Of a DNA stretch of 64,000 bases, positions 22,119-33,811 are shown in pieces. The notes beneath the pieces are model-generated. The model searched no databases and was not told the DNA's origin. It saw only the letters and a program-made list of their open reading frames with translations. The position numbers and the translations under genes were made by a program. Source of the stretch: Euleptes europaea (Eukaryota; Chordata; Lepidosauria; Squamata; Sphaerodactylidae); NCBI RefSeq assembly GCF_029931775.1, contig NC_079324.1, forward strand, positions 63,061,268 through 63,125,267, written 5' to 3'. The number at the start of each line of letters is the position of its first letter. The stretch's first letter is position 1.

Positions 22119-23375
22119 TGCAGAGGAAAGGCTCTAGGCACTCTCTGCCCAGGGCTCTCCAAAACCTTGGACAGGCAGTGATTTGAACACAGTGCAAAGA
22201 CACAATCCTATGAATGTCTGTGTGGGAGTAAATTCCTCTGAAACGAGAGGGAAGGCATACATCTGGGGAAGTTTCCATAGGATCCAACTGTAACCTTTAA
22301 AAATAACTTCTTCCAGAGGCGGTTTCGGTCCCTGGGAGGCCTGCTCTGATTTGCACGAATGAGTTCACTCACACAGCACCGGGGGTGTCGAGAGGCAGAA
22401 ACAGACTTTCCGGAGCCTCCAGGGAAAGGCAGCGCCGGCCCAAACCCATCTTGTAATTGTGGCGAACGGAGGGAGTCAACAGGGCTGTGGGTTTCTGGAG
22501 AAACGCTCCAGTGTCAAAGCGGTTTATTTAAACAAACACAGGCCTTGGGGGGGGGGGGCTCGGTCACGCTGTCTAGACGGCGCTCCGTGGTAGAGCCCCA
22601 CTGCTGTATCAGGGTTTAAAGGGGGGTTCCATGGGGGGGTTCCCCCCCCAGCCTCCCCCTGAAGACCCGAGACCTTTGTAGGCTGCCAGCCCCACCACAA
22701 GGAAGAAGACGCAACCTCGACAACGTCAAGACGCTTCTGCCAAAAAACGGTCAGGCTTTATACTGTAGCAGAAGAGGGTGCGGGATGGAATTTGGAGCTG
22801 GAAAGGGCAGAGCCACAGGAAAGGAGGCGGACACAAGCCAAACTTTCTGACCGTCTGAAAATAAATTTTCATCCCCACGGCAGCGAATCCTGACGCCCCA
22901 TCTGGGTAACTGTCAACATTCACCAATTTGCTTCTGAGGTTTTGGACGTCCCCCAAATTCGTGGGGAGAGGAGTGGTTTTGACATCCATGCACAAACACC
23001 TCGGTCCACCAGCCGTCAGGCGTCCTCGGTAACACAGACCTCACTTGATATTCCGAGCAGTGAAAACAGACCGTCTGGGCTATCTTTCATAGGCGAATGT
23101 GCTGAATTCCAGATAAGGCCCCTAGAAACAATCAAGACAACGGAGAAGAGGAAAGCTTGGAGATTGCAGATCTAAACAACTGCAGTGAGTCTGCAAAATG
23201 GCTTCCATCCTGCCTTTCTGAGGAAATTGGCCTTCTGATTAGAAAGGGAAGCGGATGGCCGAGAGACAGCGGGCCCAGGATGGCGCAGCCAGCAGCCATC
23301 CCTGTAGCCCCCCGCCCCGCCCTGCTTTTGGAGTACCCTCCATTGTAAGATGTGCTCAAGAGGAGTTCAGTCTGA
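22119..23375. other. No gene or named repeat seen
   Basis: About 1.25 kb. G-runs at 22547-22558 and a mixed G/C-run patch at 22620-22660. Small open frames have no recognisable product. Confidence 0.4.
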
Positions 23376-23431
23376 TCTGCTGCACCTCAGCACAGTCCAG
23401 CCTGGAGAAGAGGAGGTTGAGGGGGGACATG
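23376..23431 (+). mobile_element. CR1 LINE fragment
   Basis: GCCTGGAGAAGAGGAGGTTG AGGGGGGACATGATTGCC is a well-known CR1 3'-UTR phrase; it is cut by the following SINE. Confidence 0.6.
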
Positions 23432-23724
23432 ATTGCCAGCGTGGTGTAGTGGTTAAGAGTGGTGGAGTCTGATCTGGAGAGCCAGGTTTGATTCCCCACT
23501 CCTCCACATGAGCGGCGGACGCTAATCTGGTGAACTGGATTTGTTTCCCCGCTCCTACACATGAAGCCGGCTGGGGGACCTGGGGCTAGTCACAGCTCTC
23601 TCAGCCCCACCTCCCTCACAGGGCGTCTGTTGTGGGGAGGGGAAGGGAAGGTGGTTGTAAGCTGGTTTGAGTCTCCCTTAAGTGGTAGAGAAAGTTGGCA
23701 TATAAAAACCAACTCTTCTTCTTC
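23432..23724 (+). repeat. SINE-B inserted in a CR1 fragment
   Basis: GCCAGCGTGGTGTAGTGGTT through GGCATATAAAAACCAACTCT and TTCTTC tail; a short internal gap in the tRNA part. Confidence 0.88.
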
Positions 23725-24099
23725 AGCTGCTGAGCAGGCCTCCTCCAGACCTCCTCCAGAGACACGTGTCTGCCTGGCCTGGCTTTTGCAGCTGGTTCTT
23801 TCACACACCCCTCCGCCACCTCTTCTCTCCCTTGCCCCTAGGGCATGCTGTAAGAACTAGAGCGAGCTCAGTGGCTTGGACCCTGTGCCTTGCTTCTGTC
23901 TGGCTGTACTGTTGACGTTGTGGAGGCTGCCCTCTGCCATGGAACATGTTCGACTGGAGCTGGGCACTTCTGCTCTCGTGTGACCAGCGTCTTCCAAGGA
24001 ATCAGAATGAGCCCAGCACCAGAAGAACATGCTCCAGAGCAAAGGACCACTGCTGCATGCTTCAAGGGATGGGAGCCAAGTGTCTTTAGCAACATCCAG
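23725..24099. other. No feature seen
   Basis: Unique-looking; no coding match. Confidence 0.35.
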
Positions 24100-24297
24100 G
24101 CGGGATCTGAAGATCTCCTGGAATGACAATTGATCTCCAGGAGACAGTCATCAGTTCTCCTAGAGAAAATGGCTGCTTTGGAGGATGGACTCTAGGGCGT
24201 TATTCTCTGCTGAGGTCCCTCTCCTCCCCCAAACCCTCCCAAGGCTCTGTCCCCAGAGTCTCCAGGCATTTCCCAATCTGGAGTTGGCAAATCTAAT
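24100..24297 (-). mobile_element. MITE-G, near full length
   Basis: GAAGATCTCCTGGAATGACA, GGCTGCTTTGGAGGATGGAC and GGAGTTGGCAAATCTA end. Diverged from other copies. Confidence 0.7.
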
Positions 24298-25738
24298 GAT
24301 ATACCCTCCCAGGGTGCCAGTTGAATAAAGATGGACCTGGTTGTGGTCTCCACACCCATCACAATAACACGCAGAGAAGCAACTTCCACGTGGTTGTACG
24401 AGGAGGCGCCTGAGAGAGACGGGCCGAGCCTCCTGCACAGGCCGCATAGGCTTGGATGTATAGAGGTTCGTTATTCATTTGTCCCAAGTTTTTTTGTCCT
24501 GCATTCAAAAAAATGAACGCATGGTGAAGGCAGCGGTGAGGAGAGAGCCTGCTGGGGGGGGGGGCGAAGAAGGGGCACCGGGCCAAAATGCAAAGCTGGG
24601 CTGCAGGCTGGGGGGCCAGGTGGCCGCTGGCTGTGGGTAGGTGAGCCCAGGCTCAGAGGCAGGGGTGGCAGGGGTGGTTGCAGGTGCTGCGGCTCCCCAT
24701 GAAAAGTAGCCTCTCGCTTGGGATAACTCCTCTCAGCTCGGATATATCATTCCAGATATATCATTCCACATCATGTGGACAGACCTTTGCAGGGAAGAAC
24801 CTAGGCACAGAGAGAGGAAGGGGAAATAGGCATGAATTGGCACCCCCCTGGAACAGGCTGGGAGGAAAGACGCTTCCGCCAGAAGGAGGGGGAGTCGACC
24901 CGTGCACTGAAATGCACAGCAAGCCCTTGCGATTTCAGCGAATCTTTGTTTTAAATTGGGACAAAACTGGATTAGGAAAACCAGGTAAAGTTTTGCAACA
25001 CGAGTGGGTTGGTCCCGCAAGAGGGAGATACCATGCGTGTTGACTCATTAAGATTTGCTACATTCGTGGGAGAATCGCAGGACCAAACAGCCATGCATTT
25101 TCGACCACGGTATCTCCCTGTGTTTGTCAGCAAGATGAACAGTGGCAGAGCAAAGCTTTGTTCTCTGCGCACCACCTCCCCTTAGACACATCCATGTGGA
25201 AATTGCTTCTCCGTGGCATTGCCCCTCTGGGGGGGGAAAGATGCGTTCACGTTTATTGCTTTAATTATTCCTGATTTTATGTAATTGGTTTTATCTTGTT
25301 TGGTGAAATGCCTCAGGGACCAGATGTAGTCTGCAGGTGGTCTAATGTATTGGTTTCTTTGTAAGATTTATACTCCAACCTTCATTTCAAAGCATTCAGG
25401 GCTAAAAAGGAAGGCAAATGTGCTTCGCAGACAAAGTTCCATTTGTTATAGCAGACTAACCATGACAACAAAGGCTCCTCAAACAAACTCGTTGGATGCA
25501 CAATTTAACCTGGAATATATGAACGCCCACAAGAGTGGCGACATCACCTTCATGTGTCTCTGCTTCTCTATTGAAATCTCTCAATGTCTGAAATGGTACA
25601 AAACCTTTGGACTTGGGGGGACCCCATTATTATTATTTTATTTTGTTACACCAATCATTTTCCTTTACAAAGTTTGGATACAATATTGGCCTTTCAATAA
25701 CATATCAGAAAACTCCTGCCTCACCCGGTAAATTCTAC
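24298..25738. other. No gene or named repeat seen
   Basis: About 1.4 kb. G-run at 24555-24564. No coding sequence recognised on either strand. Confidence 0.4.
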
Positions 25739-25900
25739 ATAAGAACATAAGAAAGGCCCTGCTGGATCAGACCCAGGTCCATCAAGTCCAGCAGTCTGTT
25801 CACACAGTGGCCAGCCAGGAGCCTCAAGGAAGCCCACAAACAAGATGAGTGCAGCAGCACCATCCTGCCAATATCAGAGCAGCATGCCTATTACCCCTTT
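25739..25900 (-). mobile_element. CR1-like LINE 3' end
   Basis: TAAGAACATAAGAAAGGCCC, GGTCCATCAAGTCCAGCAGT and GCAGCACCATCCTGCC; cut off by the purine tract that follows. Confidence 0.72.
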
Positions 25901-25913
25901 CACAGCAGCCTGG

Positions 25914-26063
25914 GTGGTGGTGGTGGTGGTGGAGGAGGAGGAGGAGGAGGAGGAGGAGGAGGAGAAGGAAGAGGAAGAGGAAGAGGAAGAGGAAGAGGAA
26001 GAGGAAGAGGAAGAAGAGGAGGAGGAGGAAGAGGAGGAGGAGGAGGAGGAGGAGGAGGAGGAG
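25914..26063 (+). repeat. Polypurine microsatellite (GGT)n(GGA/GAA)n
   Basis: From 25931 to 26063 the strand is 133 consecutive purines, mostly GGA and GGAAGA units, preceded by GGT units. It ends exactly where an inverse SINE-B tail begins. Confidence 0.95.
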
Positions 26064-26418
26064 TTGGTTTTTATATACCAAGTTTCTCTACCACATAAGG
26101 AAGAATCACTCCTGGGTTCAAGAAGAAGAGTTGTTTTTTATCTGCTGACTTTCTCTACCACTTGAAGAACAATCAGACCAGCTTACAATCACCTTCACTT
26201 CCCCTCTCCACAACAGACATCCTGTGAGGTAGGTGGGGCTGAGAGAGCTGTGACTAGCCCAAGGTCACCCAGCTGACTTCATGGGTAGGAGTGGGGAAAC
26301 CAACCCAGTTCACCAGATTAGCCTCCGCCGCTCATGTGGAGGAGTGGGGAATCAAACCCGGTACTCCAGAGTCCACTGCTCCAAACCACCACTCTTAACC
26401 ATACCACCATGCTGGCTC
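26064..26418 (-). repeat. SINE-B with an extra 3'-tail fragment
   Basis: 26064-26118 is one inverse SINE-B tail (GTTGGTTTTTATATACC...). 26122-26418 is a second, near complete copy (AGAAGAGTTGTTTTTTATC to CCACCATGCTGGCTCTC). One probably inserted in the tail of the other. Confidence 0.82.
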
Positions 26419-27202
26419 TCAAGCTGAGCTAAGCCTGCTAGCCCCCCCCCACCGGGGGCCCTTGGGTCAGCTGGCACCAGGCCTGGGTTCACATCCCAGT
26501 CCAGCTAGGAATCCTCCAGGGCAGAAGGGACCCTCCTGCCACCTCCCCCCTCACCCTTTATCTCTCCGGCTCCCCATAGCTTTCTTTCCCTCCCTCGTGC
26601 GCTGGCCGTGGTGCTGAATGCTGAACGAGGCTCCCCCCCCCCCCCGCCCATCTGGGGTCTCCCAGACGGTCCCTCCTTGGGCTGAGCCGGCCAGCCGCAT
26701 CTGCAGTCTCTTCCTGGGCTGGAGGGGGAGGCCCAGGCCGGCCACGTCTCTTCTGCTCCTCCAGGCCTGCCGTTTGGGTGTTCCGGCGGTGACCTTCCTC
26801 CTGCCTTTATTCAGTATTTATGGAGTAAAGGGAGTTCATAATAGAAACGCCGGGTGAAATATTAGCAAGGTGGCAAAATGTAATTTCGAGAGCTATTAAG
26901 GGAGAAACAGAAGGGGCTTTGGTGTGTGCTAGACACGGGGAGAGGAAAAGCGCTCACTCAGGGGCTGTTCCCAACCCAACCGGGGAGAGGAAGGAGGTGG
27001 GGGGAGAAAGCAATCCTGTTTTCTTCGCTACCTCACAGCCGGCGGATTCTAAACTGCAGGGGGAGAGAGACGACGCCAATTCCAAATGGAATTTTTCATG
27101 CCCCCTAAATTTGCTACAGGTCTCCCTGAAGTTTGCTTGTAAGGGCCACGGCCTCTCTGCTCTGCCACCCACTCCTCTCCTTCCCTCAGATCCCTTTCAG
27201 AG
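26419..27202. other. No gene seen; C-rich runs
   Basis: C-runs at 26442-26450 and 26633-26645. No recognised repeat or coding sequence. Confidence 0.4.
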
Positions 27203-27472
27203 AGCCAGCGTGGCGTAGTGGTTAGGAGTGGTGGACTCTAATCTGGAGAACCGGGTTTGATTCCCCACGCCTCCACATGAAGCCTGCTGGGTGACCTTGG
27301 GCTAGTCACAGCTCTCTTAGAGCTCTCTCAGCCCCACCTACCTCATAAGGTGTCTGTTGTGGGGAGAGGAAGGAGATTGTAAACTGGTTTGATTCTCATT
27401 AAAAAGGTAGAGAAAGTTGGTGTATAAAAACCAACTCTTCTTCTTCCTCCTCCTCCTCCTCCTCCTCCTCCA
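27203..27472 (+). repeat. SINE-B with (CCT)n tail
   Basis: GAGCCAGCGTGGCGTAGTGG through GTGTATAAAAACCAACTCTT; the tail passes from TTC into (CCT)8. Confidence 0.87.
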
Positions 27473-28039
27473 GTGGGCTCTGCAGCCACCTCTTCATCCC
27501 ATTCAAGGCTTTGGTGTAGCTCATCCGCTGTGGTTTCACTCAGGGAATTCTCTCCACTCTTCTGCTTGAGCACCAGAGGCCATGTTTCCACAGGGAAGCG
27601 CTGGGGCCCTCCAATGTTTGTTTGTGTGTTTGTTGCCATTTCTATCCTGCCTTTCCAGATGAGGCCAGGCTCAGGGAGGCTAATAGCAAGTTCCAACCAT
27701 ATTAAAATCACACTACATGTGATTTATAATTAAACCCTTCAATTTCTGATAAAATACCAATGGAGCCCGTAAGCCTAATGCGGCAAGATGCGGCAAGTTA
27801 GGAATAGAAGAGACTCTTCCCTGCAGGATAAGGCCAAGAGTTTGTCTACATCCTTGAACAAGGGAGAGGAACTGTTGGGGGACACCTTGCCAGCTGCACA
27901 GTATCTCAGCTGTGCTTCTGTCTCCTTCTTCTCTGCAGGTCTAAAGGGCTGGGCTTGGCCAGAGGCACGAGGCCATGAGCATAAGCTAAAGGGCTCACAG
28001 CTCACAGCCTGCGGGTTTGTGATAGCTGGTCTACTGGAG
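27473..28039. other. No feature seen
   Basis: Unique-looking; no coding or repeat match. Confidence 0.35.
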
Positions 28040-28044
28040 TGGGG

Positions 28045-28315
28045 TCTGCAGGGACGTTTCCCCATGGTCACCCCCGCCAACTGCTTTGGGGCTTCCTTTT
28101 GATTGTGCACTCCTTTCCCACCCACCAGCAGTGGCCTCACTCTCCCGGCGTGTTTTGCCCGTGTTTTCCAGATGCTGCTTTATCCAGAATCTGGGAGATG
28201 TAGGCAAAACGCACGGGGAGAGGGAGGCAACCTCTGATGGGCAGGCAAGGCGTGCATAATCAAAAGGAAGCCCCAAAGCAGTAGGCAGGGGTGACCACGG
28301 GGAAGCATCCCTGCA
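28045..28315. mobile_element. Foldback MITE, copy 1
   Basis: Long inverted arms: GCAGGGACGTTTCCCCATGG... at the left and ...CGGGGAAGCATCCCTGC at the right, meeting near 28175. The arms match over about 130 bases with scattered differences. The same palindrome is at 56812-57090. Confidence 0.75.
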
Positions 28316-28335
28316 TAAAAGGCCAGAGTTGGTGT

Positions 28336-28525
28336 TTCAGAAGGTAGCTGTGTTGGCCTGCAGTAGAACAGCTAAATTTGACTCCAGGAGCACCTTAAGA
28401 GACTGAGGAAGACTTTCAGGGTATCAGCTTCATCAGGTACCATACCTAACAAAGGGAGCGCTGACTCTTGAAAGTGTATACCTTATCGATCTCTAAGGTG
28501 CTCTCCTGGACTCTGATCTGCCTGT
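28336..28525. mobile_element. Foldback element, 'AGTAGAA' family, decayed
   Basis: GTTTCAGAAGGTAGCTGTGT, GCCTGCAGTAGAACAGC and the partly inverted CTCTAAGGTGCTCTCCTGGA. Related copies at 47500, 51153 and 63040. Confidence 0.6.
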
Positions 28526-29084
28526 TAGTTGGTTGGTTTTTTTTTTAACTTAGGTCATTTATGAATGGGTACTTTCACTCACGTTCACCCGCTGTCTGTC
28601 TCAGTTGTTCCTTGGAGTTATGCGTGAGTTTTCCCTCCATTAGAGATGATCTCACTACTGGCCCTCACAAATCCCGGGACTTCCCGTTCCTCTGTTAACC
28701 CAATTCTTCCCTCTTCCCTGAGCTCAGCCTGGGTGAAATCTCCGTGCATAAGGCAAAGTGTGGGTCACAAAGGCTTAGTTTCTCTTTCTGCCAATTATAA
28801 AGCAGCATGTCCAGAGGCAGGGATTCAAATGCTTCCTGATTCCTCAGAGCTCTGAAAATGCTTTTTAATGAGGCTATTGGGTTTGGGAGGGGGAGGGATC
28901 TTTTCTCTCACTACAGCCAGTTATGAAGCAGCATCTCAAGAGGTGGGGATTCAAATACTTCCTGATTTGAGCTTGGAGACTTCTGGTGCATAGACTCCCA
29001 ACAGGAAAGTGTGGGTCCAGTGAGCAACAAACCTCAGGTAAAACTCCCATGCATAAACCACCTTAGATGGCTAAATTTGGTCCA
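28526..29084. repeat. Ancient tandem duplication, otherwise nothing seen
   Basis: The stretch at 28789-28845 (ATTATAAAGCAGCATGTCC.., GGGATTCAAATGCTTCCTGA) recurs at 28920-28970 (GTTATGAAGCAGCATCTCAA.., GGGATTCAAATACTTCCTGA), about 128 bp apart. Confidence 0.5.
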
Positions 29085-29151
29085 GAAATTTCTGTAAGCC
29101 ACTTTGGGTCCCTCGAGAGAAAAATGGTATATAAATGCCTAAAATAGATAA
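29085..29151 (+). repeat. Sauria SINE / Bov-B-type 3' tail
   Basis: GTAAGCCACTTTGGGTCCCT, AATGGTATATAAATGCC and AATAGATAAATA are the classic SINE terminus. Confidence 0.55.
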
Positions 29152-29958
29152 ATACTCCTGCATCTTGTTTGCGATGGCAGCTAGCCAGACTTTTCCAGGA
29201 AACTCTTAAGCAGAAAGGCAACAGCCGTCCTAGATAACTCAGCACCCCCTCCAGTATCTGCCACTCACTGCTTCCAAGCATGGAGGGTTCATTTAGCTCA
29301 TGGGTGGTGGAAAATCCTCCTCCAGGAATTTGCTCAATCTGTATTTCGGAGCAAGTCCCGTTCAAGCTGTTCTGTTGACGGCATCCCCTCCAGGGCCCTT
29401 GCAGGGGCCAGGTCCAAGCCAAACCCCTGCAAAGTTGCCCATCGCCCTCCCCTTTGTGCACCACAACGAAAGCCAGTGCTGTTTTCTGGCCATCTAGCCA
29501 AGTGGCCCTTGCGGAATCATGCAGAATAATGAAGAGTTGCATAACTCACGCAGCACACAAAGTAGGCGTCTGTGCCAGTCACCCACCACTGTGCATTACC
29601 CCAGCTTATTGTAAATGGGATTTTAACCAGGCAGGCTGGTTAACAGCCCCAGGGGGCAAAGGGGCAGGTGCAGAACTGCTCTTGGAGAACAGAAGAGGCT
29701 GCGGTCGGAGATGCCGTCAGCCAGCTCTTGGCAAGAGCAGCCATCAAATTATCTGTTTGCTTCCCGTATGTTATTTGGTGCTGCGTTCCAGAAACCACAC
29801 TGGAAGCATATTTAGGCAATCTTTTATCTGAAGTAATTTCATTAAGATCATGAAATGTATATCCAGCAGATTTATAGGGCCATATTATCCAATACTGTCA
29901 TTAAATCAGTGAAGCTGAACATCCCCAGCATTAGGGGAAGGAGGGGGAGGGGGGATGA
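29152..29958. other. No gene or repeat seen
   Basis: Open frames of 125 and 159 codons have no family features I recognise. Confidence 0.35.
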
Positions 29959-29960
29959 GA

Positions 29961-29977
29961 CTGCGAGAGAGAGAGAA

Positions 29978-30016
<39 letters not shown>

Positions 30017-30018
30017 GA
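29961..30018 (+). repeat. Microsatellite (GA)n(GACA)n
   Basis: GAGAGAGAGAAAGAGAGAGA followed by seven GACA units (ACAGACAGACAG...). Confidence 0.9.
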
Positions 30019-30636
30019 CACAGACCTGGGAAAAGCTGGCATTGGGGTGGGCCTTTCTGGGTCAGAAGCAAGCAAGCAGGGGACCACCAGGAGATGTGAG
30101 TCTAGGTTGGATTGGGACCATGGCTGGGATGGACTATTGTACTGGTGCAGAGATAGGTCTACGCTGAAGAGTCAGATGGTGGTGGTGAGGTGTGGGTGGA
30201 GGGAGTTGGAGGAGCAAGCAGGAGAGCTGAATCCATCTTGCCCAGGCCATGAATGCTTTCTTGTACCTGATACTTCACTCAGTTGCACTGCATCATGGGT
30301 TCTGTAGTCCAGGTTGCTTCTGAGGCAGTGTGACAATGACCAGAGCACAAATCCAACGGGTGTCCAGGAATTTCAGGACTATCCAGGCCCAAACTCTAGG
30401 TAGATGTACATGGTTTATCCAGTTTCATCCATCTCTATGCTGAATTTTCCAGCTGAATTTGACATTTTGTGGGTCCTCTTTCCACCATTCCAGTTTGTCA
30501 CTAAGGGACTAAGGCAAAGCTTGAGAATCCCACCTCTGAACATTGGTCCGAGAAAGAACACTTTTGTTTCATATTCACTGGTAATTCAGTGAATGATACA
30601 AGCTTTTTAAAAATTGTATCTCTGTGTATATAAGTC
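30019..30636. other. No feature seen
   Basis: Nothing recognised besides ordinary unique sequence. Confidence 0.35.
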
Positions 30637-31131
30637 CTATGAGGAAAGGCTGAAGGAGCTGGGTATATTTAGCCTGAAGAGAAGACTGAGAGGGGATATG
30701 ATAACCATCTTCAAGGACTTGAAGGGCTGTCATATAGAGGAGGGTGCCGAGTTGTTTTCTGTTGCCCCAGAAGGTTGGACCAGAACCAATGGGTTGAAAT
30801 TAAATCAGAAGAGTTTCCGCCTAAACATTGGGAAGACCTTTCTAACGGTTAGAGCAGTTCCTCAGTGGAACAGACTTCCTCGGGAGGTGGCGAGCGCTCC
30901 TTCCCTGGAGGTTTCAAAGCAGAGGCTAGATGGCCATTTGTCAGCAAGGCTGATTCTATGACCTTAGGCAGATGGTGAGCGGGAGAGCATCTTGGCCATC
31001 TTCTGGGCGTGGAGTAGGGGTCACTGGGGTGTGTGTGGTGGTGGGGGGGAGGTAGTTGTGAATTTCCTGCATCGTGCAGGGGGTTGGACTAGATGACCCT
31101 GGTGGTCCCTTCCAACTCTATGATTCTATGA
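30637..31131 (+). mobile_element. CR1 LINE 3' end, long copy
   Basis: TATGAGGAAAGGCTGAAGGA, AGAAGACTGAGAGGGGATAT, CAGTGGAACAGACTTCCTCG, GGAGGTTTCAAAGCAGAGG, and the terminus GGACTAGATGACCCTGGTGG, CCAACTCTATGATTCTATGA. Untranslated 3' part only. Confidence 0.82.
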
Positions 31132-31654
31132 TCAGCTGGTGGAATTGGAGACTGTTCTGGACATACACATTTAAAAATACATTTTTAATCCATCCTTGTG
31201 TATGATTATTGCTACTGTTTATTTGCCTTGGTATGTTGCCCTTTTTAATAAATGAAGCTTTCCCAACACTCCAGCTACATGAATATTTTTTCGCTCGTTC
31301 CTCCCTTTAGTCGTGCCCTGAAGGAAATGCATGAACAAGCACATTTGGATGATGGATGCTTTCTTAATTGGAGAATTCCTCCTTGAATATCTGCTGAGCG
31401 GTGCAAAAGCCATCCTGGCTAAAGGCTACTGGCAGGGAAATGCCGCCCGTTCTGCAGTGCTCGGCTGCCTCTGGCTGAGAGTCCTAAAATTACCTTCGTA
31501 GCACAGCATGACAAGCATGTCTCCCGCCACAGAGGAAGGTAAACTGCAGTTGACAGAGAAGCTCTTCGGGAACACCCGCAGAAATCTGGGCTAAGAGGTT
31601 CCAGAGGGAAGTACGCCTGGGAATTGGCGGCTGGAAGCAGGAACCTCATGAAAA
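31132..31654. other. No feature seen
   Basis: No coding or repeat match. Confidence 0.35.
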
Positions 31655-32245
31655 GCAGCCGGGAGCAACCAAAATGATCAGGGGGCTAGAGCAACTGCCC
31701 TATGAAGAGCGGTTAAAACGCTTAGGGCTGTAGCTTGGAAAGAAGGCGGTTAAGGGGAGACCTGATAGAGGTCTATAAAATGATGCATGGTATGGAGAGA
31801 TTGGACAGGGAGAAGCTTTTCTCCCTCTCCCATAATACTATAATGCGGGGTCATCACCAAGTTGGAGGGTGAGAGATTCCAAACAGATAAAAGGAAGTCT
31901 TTCTTCACACAACACATAGTTGAATTGTGGAACTCCCTGCCCCAGGATGTGGTGATGGCTGCCAACTTGGAAGGCTTCAAGAGGGGAGTGGACATGTTCA
32001 TGGAGGAGAGGGATATTCATGGCTAGTAGTCAAAATGGATACTAGTCATGATGCATACCTATTCTCTCCAGGATCAGAAGAGCATGCCTATTATATTAGG
32101 TCCTGTGGAAAAAAGACAGGAGAATGCTGCTGCAGTTGTCTTGCTTGTGGGCTTCTTGGAGACACCTGGTTGGCCCCTGTGTGAACAGACCGCTGGACTT
32201 GATGGGCCTGGGTCTGATCCAGCAGGGCCTTTCTTATGTTCTCAT
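31655..32245 (+). mobile_element. CR1-like LINE 3' end, longest copy of this subfamily
   Basis: AAATGATCAGGGGGCTAGAG, CTATGAAGAGCGGTTAAAAC, GGTTAAGGGGAGACCTGATA, GGACAGGGAGAAGCTTTTCT and the shared end GGGCCTTTCTTATGTTCTCA. It gives the fullest view of the family in the window. Confidence 0.82.
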
Positions 32246-32317
32246 TTACTGACTGTGGATTCTTAGCCGCCTTCACCCTCTTTGCATGTAGAAAGGGGTA
32301 GGGTGGGGTCTACAAAC

Positions 32318-32349
32318 CCCCCCCCACACACACACACACACATACACAC
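32318..32349 (+). repeat. C-run and (CA)n microsatellite
   Basis: CCCCCCCCC followed by ACACACACACACACATACAC. Confidence 0.85.
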
Positions 32350-32463
32350 ACCCTGCAATGGGTAGGCAGTATGCAGCGTCTGACCTGGCCAGCCCTGGAA
32401 TAAATGTTTGGAGCTTGGTGTTTTTGTCCTCAACTGGCCAAGAAAGCAAGACCTTGAGGAAGT

Positions 32464-32530
32464 TATTTATTTCATTCATTTATATCCTGCTTTTCTCCCC
32501 AATGGGGACCCAAAGCGGCTGACATCCTTC
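32464..32530 (-). repeat. Sauria SINE 3' tail
   Basis: TTATTTATTTCATTCATTTA, TATCCTGCTTTTCTCC and GGGACCCAAAGCGGCT are the inverse SINE terminus. Confidence 0.6.
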
Positions 32531-33482
32531 TCCTCACCTTCTCCTCACCTTTGGACTTCTACGGTCGCTTCTGACCCAGCTGCAAATCACAGCCCCGGTT
32601 CTCCTGCTCTTGACCTAGAGAAAGACGCTGTTGGTGGCCCAGGCCCAAAGGCCCAAAGCCAAAAGTTGCAGCGATACTCCAGAGCTCATTTCTTTAAATG
32701 ATTTGCAGTGGCAGAACCAGGGCAGAGGAAAAGGGCACTTCCCCTGGCACATGCCGCCCAGAGCTACGACTCCTCACTGATTCATGCCAAGGTCAGCCCA
32801 AGGTCCAAAACAGATTTTGATGGGCTTAACAACAGGAGAGCTTGATTTGAAGCTGCATAATTCAAGAGCTGAACAGCTCAAGATCTAAGTACCATTTCCA
32901 CCCCTACTTTCTAGGATGCACACCTCGCTTGGGGTTTGTCTGTCTCCCTCTGTCATCCCCCCTTCTTTTTAAAAGCCAGGTTTGTTTGTTTATTTTATCT
33001 TTTAAGTTTTGTTGTTTGGGGGCCTGCTCCCCTCCCAAGGACTCACCAGCAAAATCAGGCCAAGTCGGTTGCCAAGCAGTTGCCATGGCAACTGCTATCT
33101 CCAAACTCTTGCTGTATCTCCCTGCAAAATTTAAAAATACTTTTAGTGGGCGAATGTTTCTGGAGATGGAAGGGAATGTTTTGGAATCATCTATTTGTCT
33201 TTAATTTTTAAAGTGGGAGTGCAGAGGGTCAAAATGAAACCCGCTCTGAAATTTCAGACAGAAAAGGGGGGGTTGTCTACTGGCAATCCTCTAAGGGCAT
33301 TGCCTAAGGGCTGCCCTTACACATTAGAAAAGCACTTCTACACCTGCTGGATGCGGCCTGTTCTGAACTCGCTTCCCAAGCAAAGAGGATCAGTGGACTG
33401 CTCCTAGCAGTTTGGTGGAATGTTTATCTCACAAAGGCTCCAGGTGGATATTCTAGCAGTGACTCAGGCACACTGAACAACA
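32531..33482. other. No gene or repeat seen
   Basis: About 950 bases without recognisable feature. Confidence 0.35.
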
Positions 33483-33811
33483 ACTGGGCTGTGGCTCAGT
33501 GGTAGAGCATCTGCTTGGCATGCAGAAGGTCCCAGGTTCAATCCCGGGCCTCTCCAGTTAAAGGGACTAGGCATGTAGGAAAGACCTCTGCCTGGAGAGC
33601 CATAGAGAGGGGCTGTGGCTCAGTGGTAGAGCATCTGCTTGGCATGCAGGAGGTCCCAGGTTCAATCTCCAGTTCAAGGGACTAGGCAAGTAAGTGATGC
33701 GAAAGACCTCTGCCTGAGACCCTGGAGAGCCGCTGCCAGTCTGAGCAGACAATACTGACTTTGACGGACCAAAGGGGGTCTGATTCAGTAGAAGGCAGCT
33801 TCATGTGTTCA
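33483..33811 (+). repeat. SINE-A dimer
   Basis: A first unit (33483-33606, missing its 3' third) runs through the linker GAGAGCCATAGAGAGGGGC into a second unit (33607-33811) ending AAGGCAGCTTCATGTGTTC. The same linker occurs at about 44731. Confidence 0.85.

Noticed and set aside
25845-26165. Glutamate/arginine-rich open frames
   Set aside because: Translations of the purine microsatellite; no flanking coding signal.
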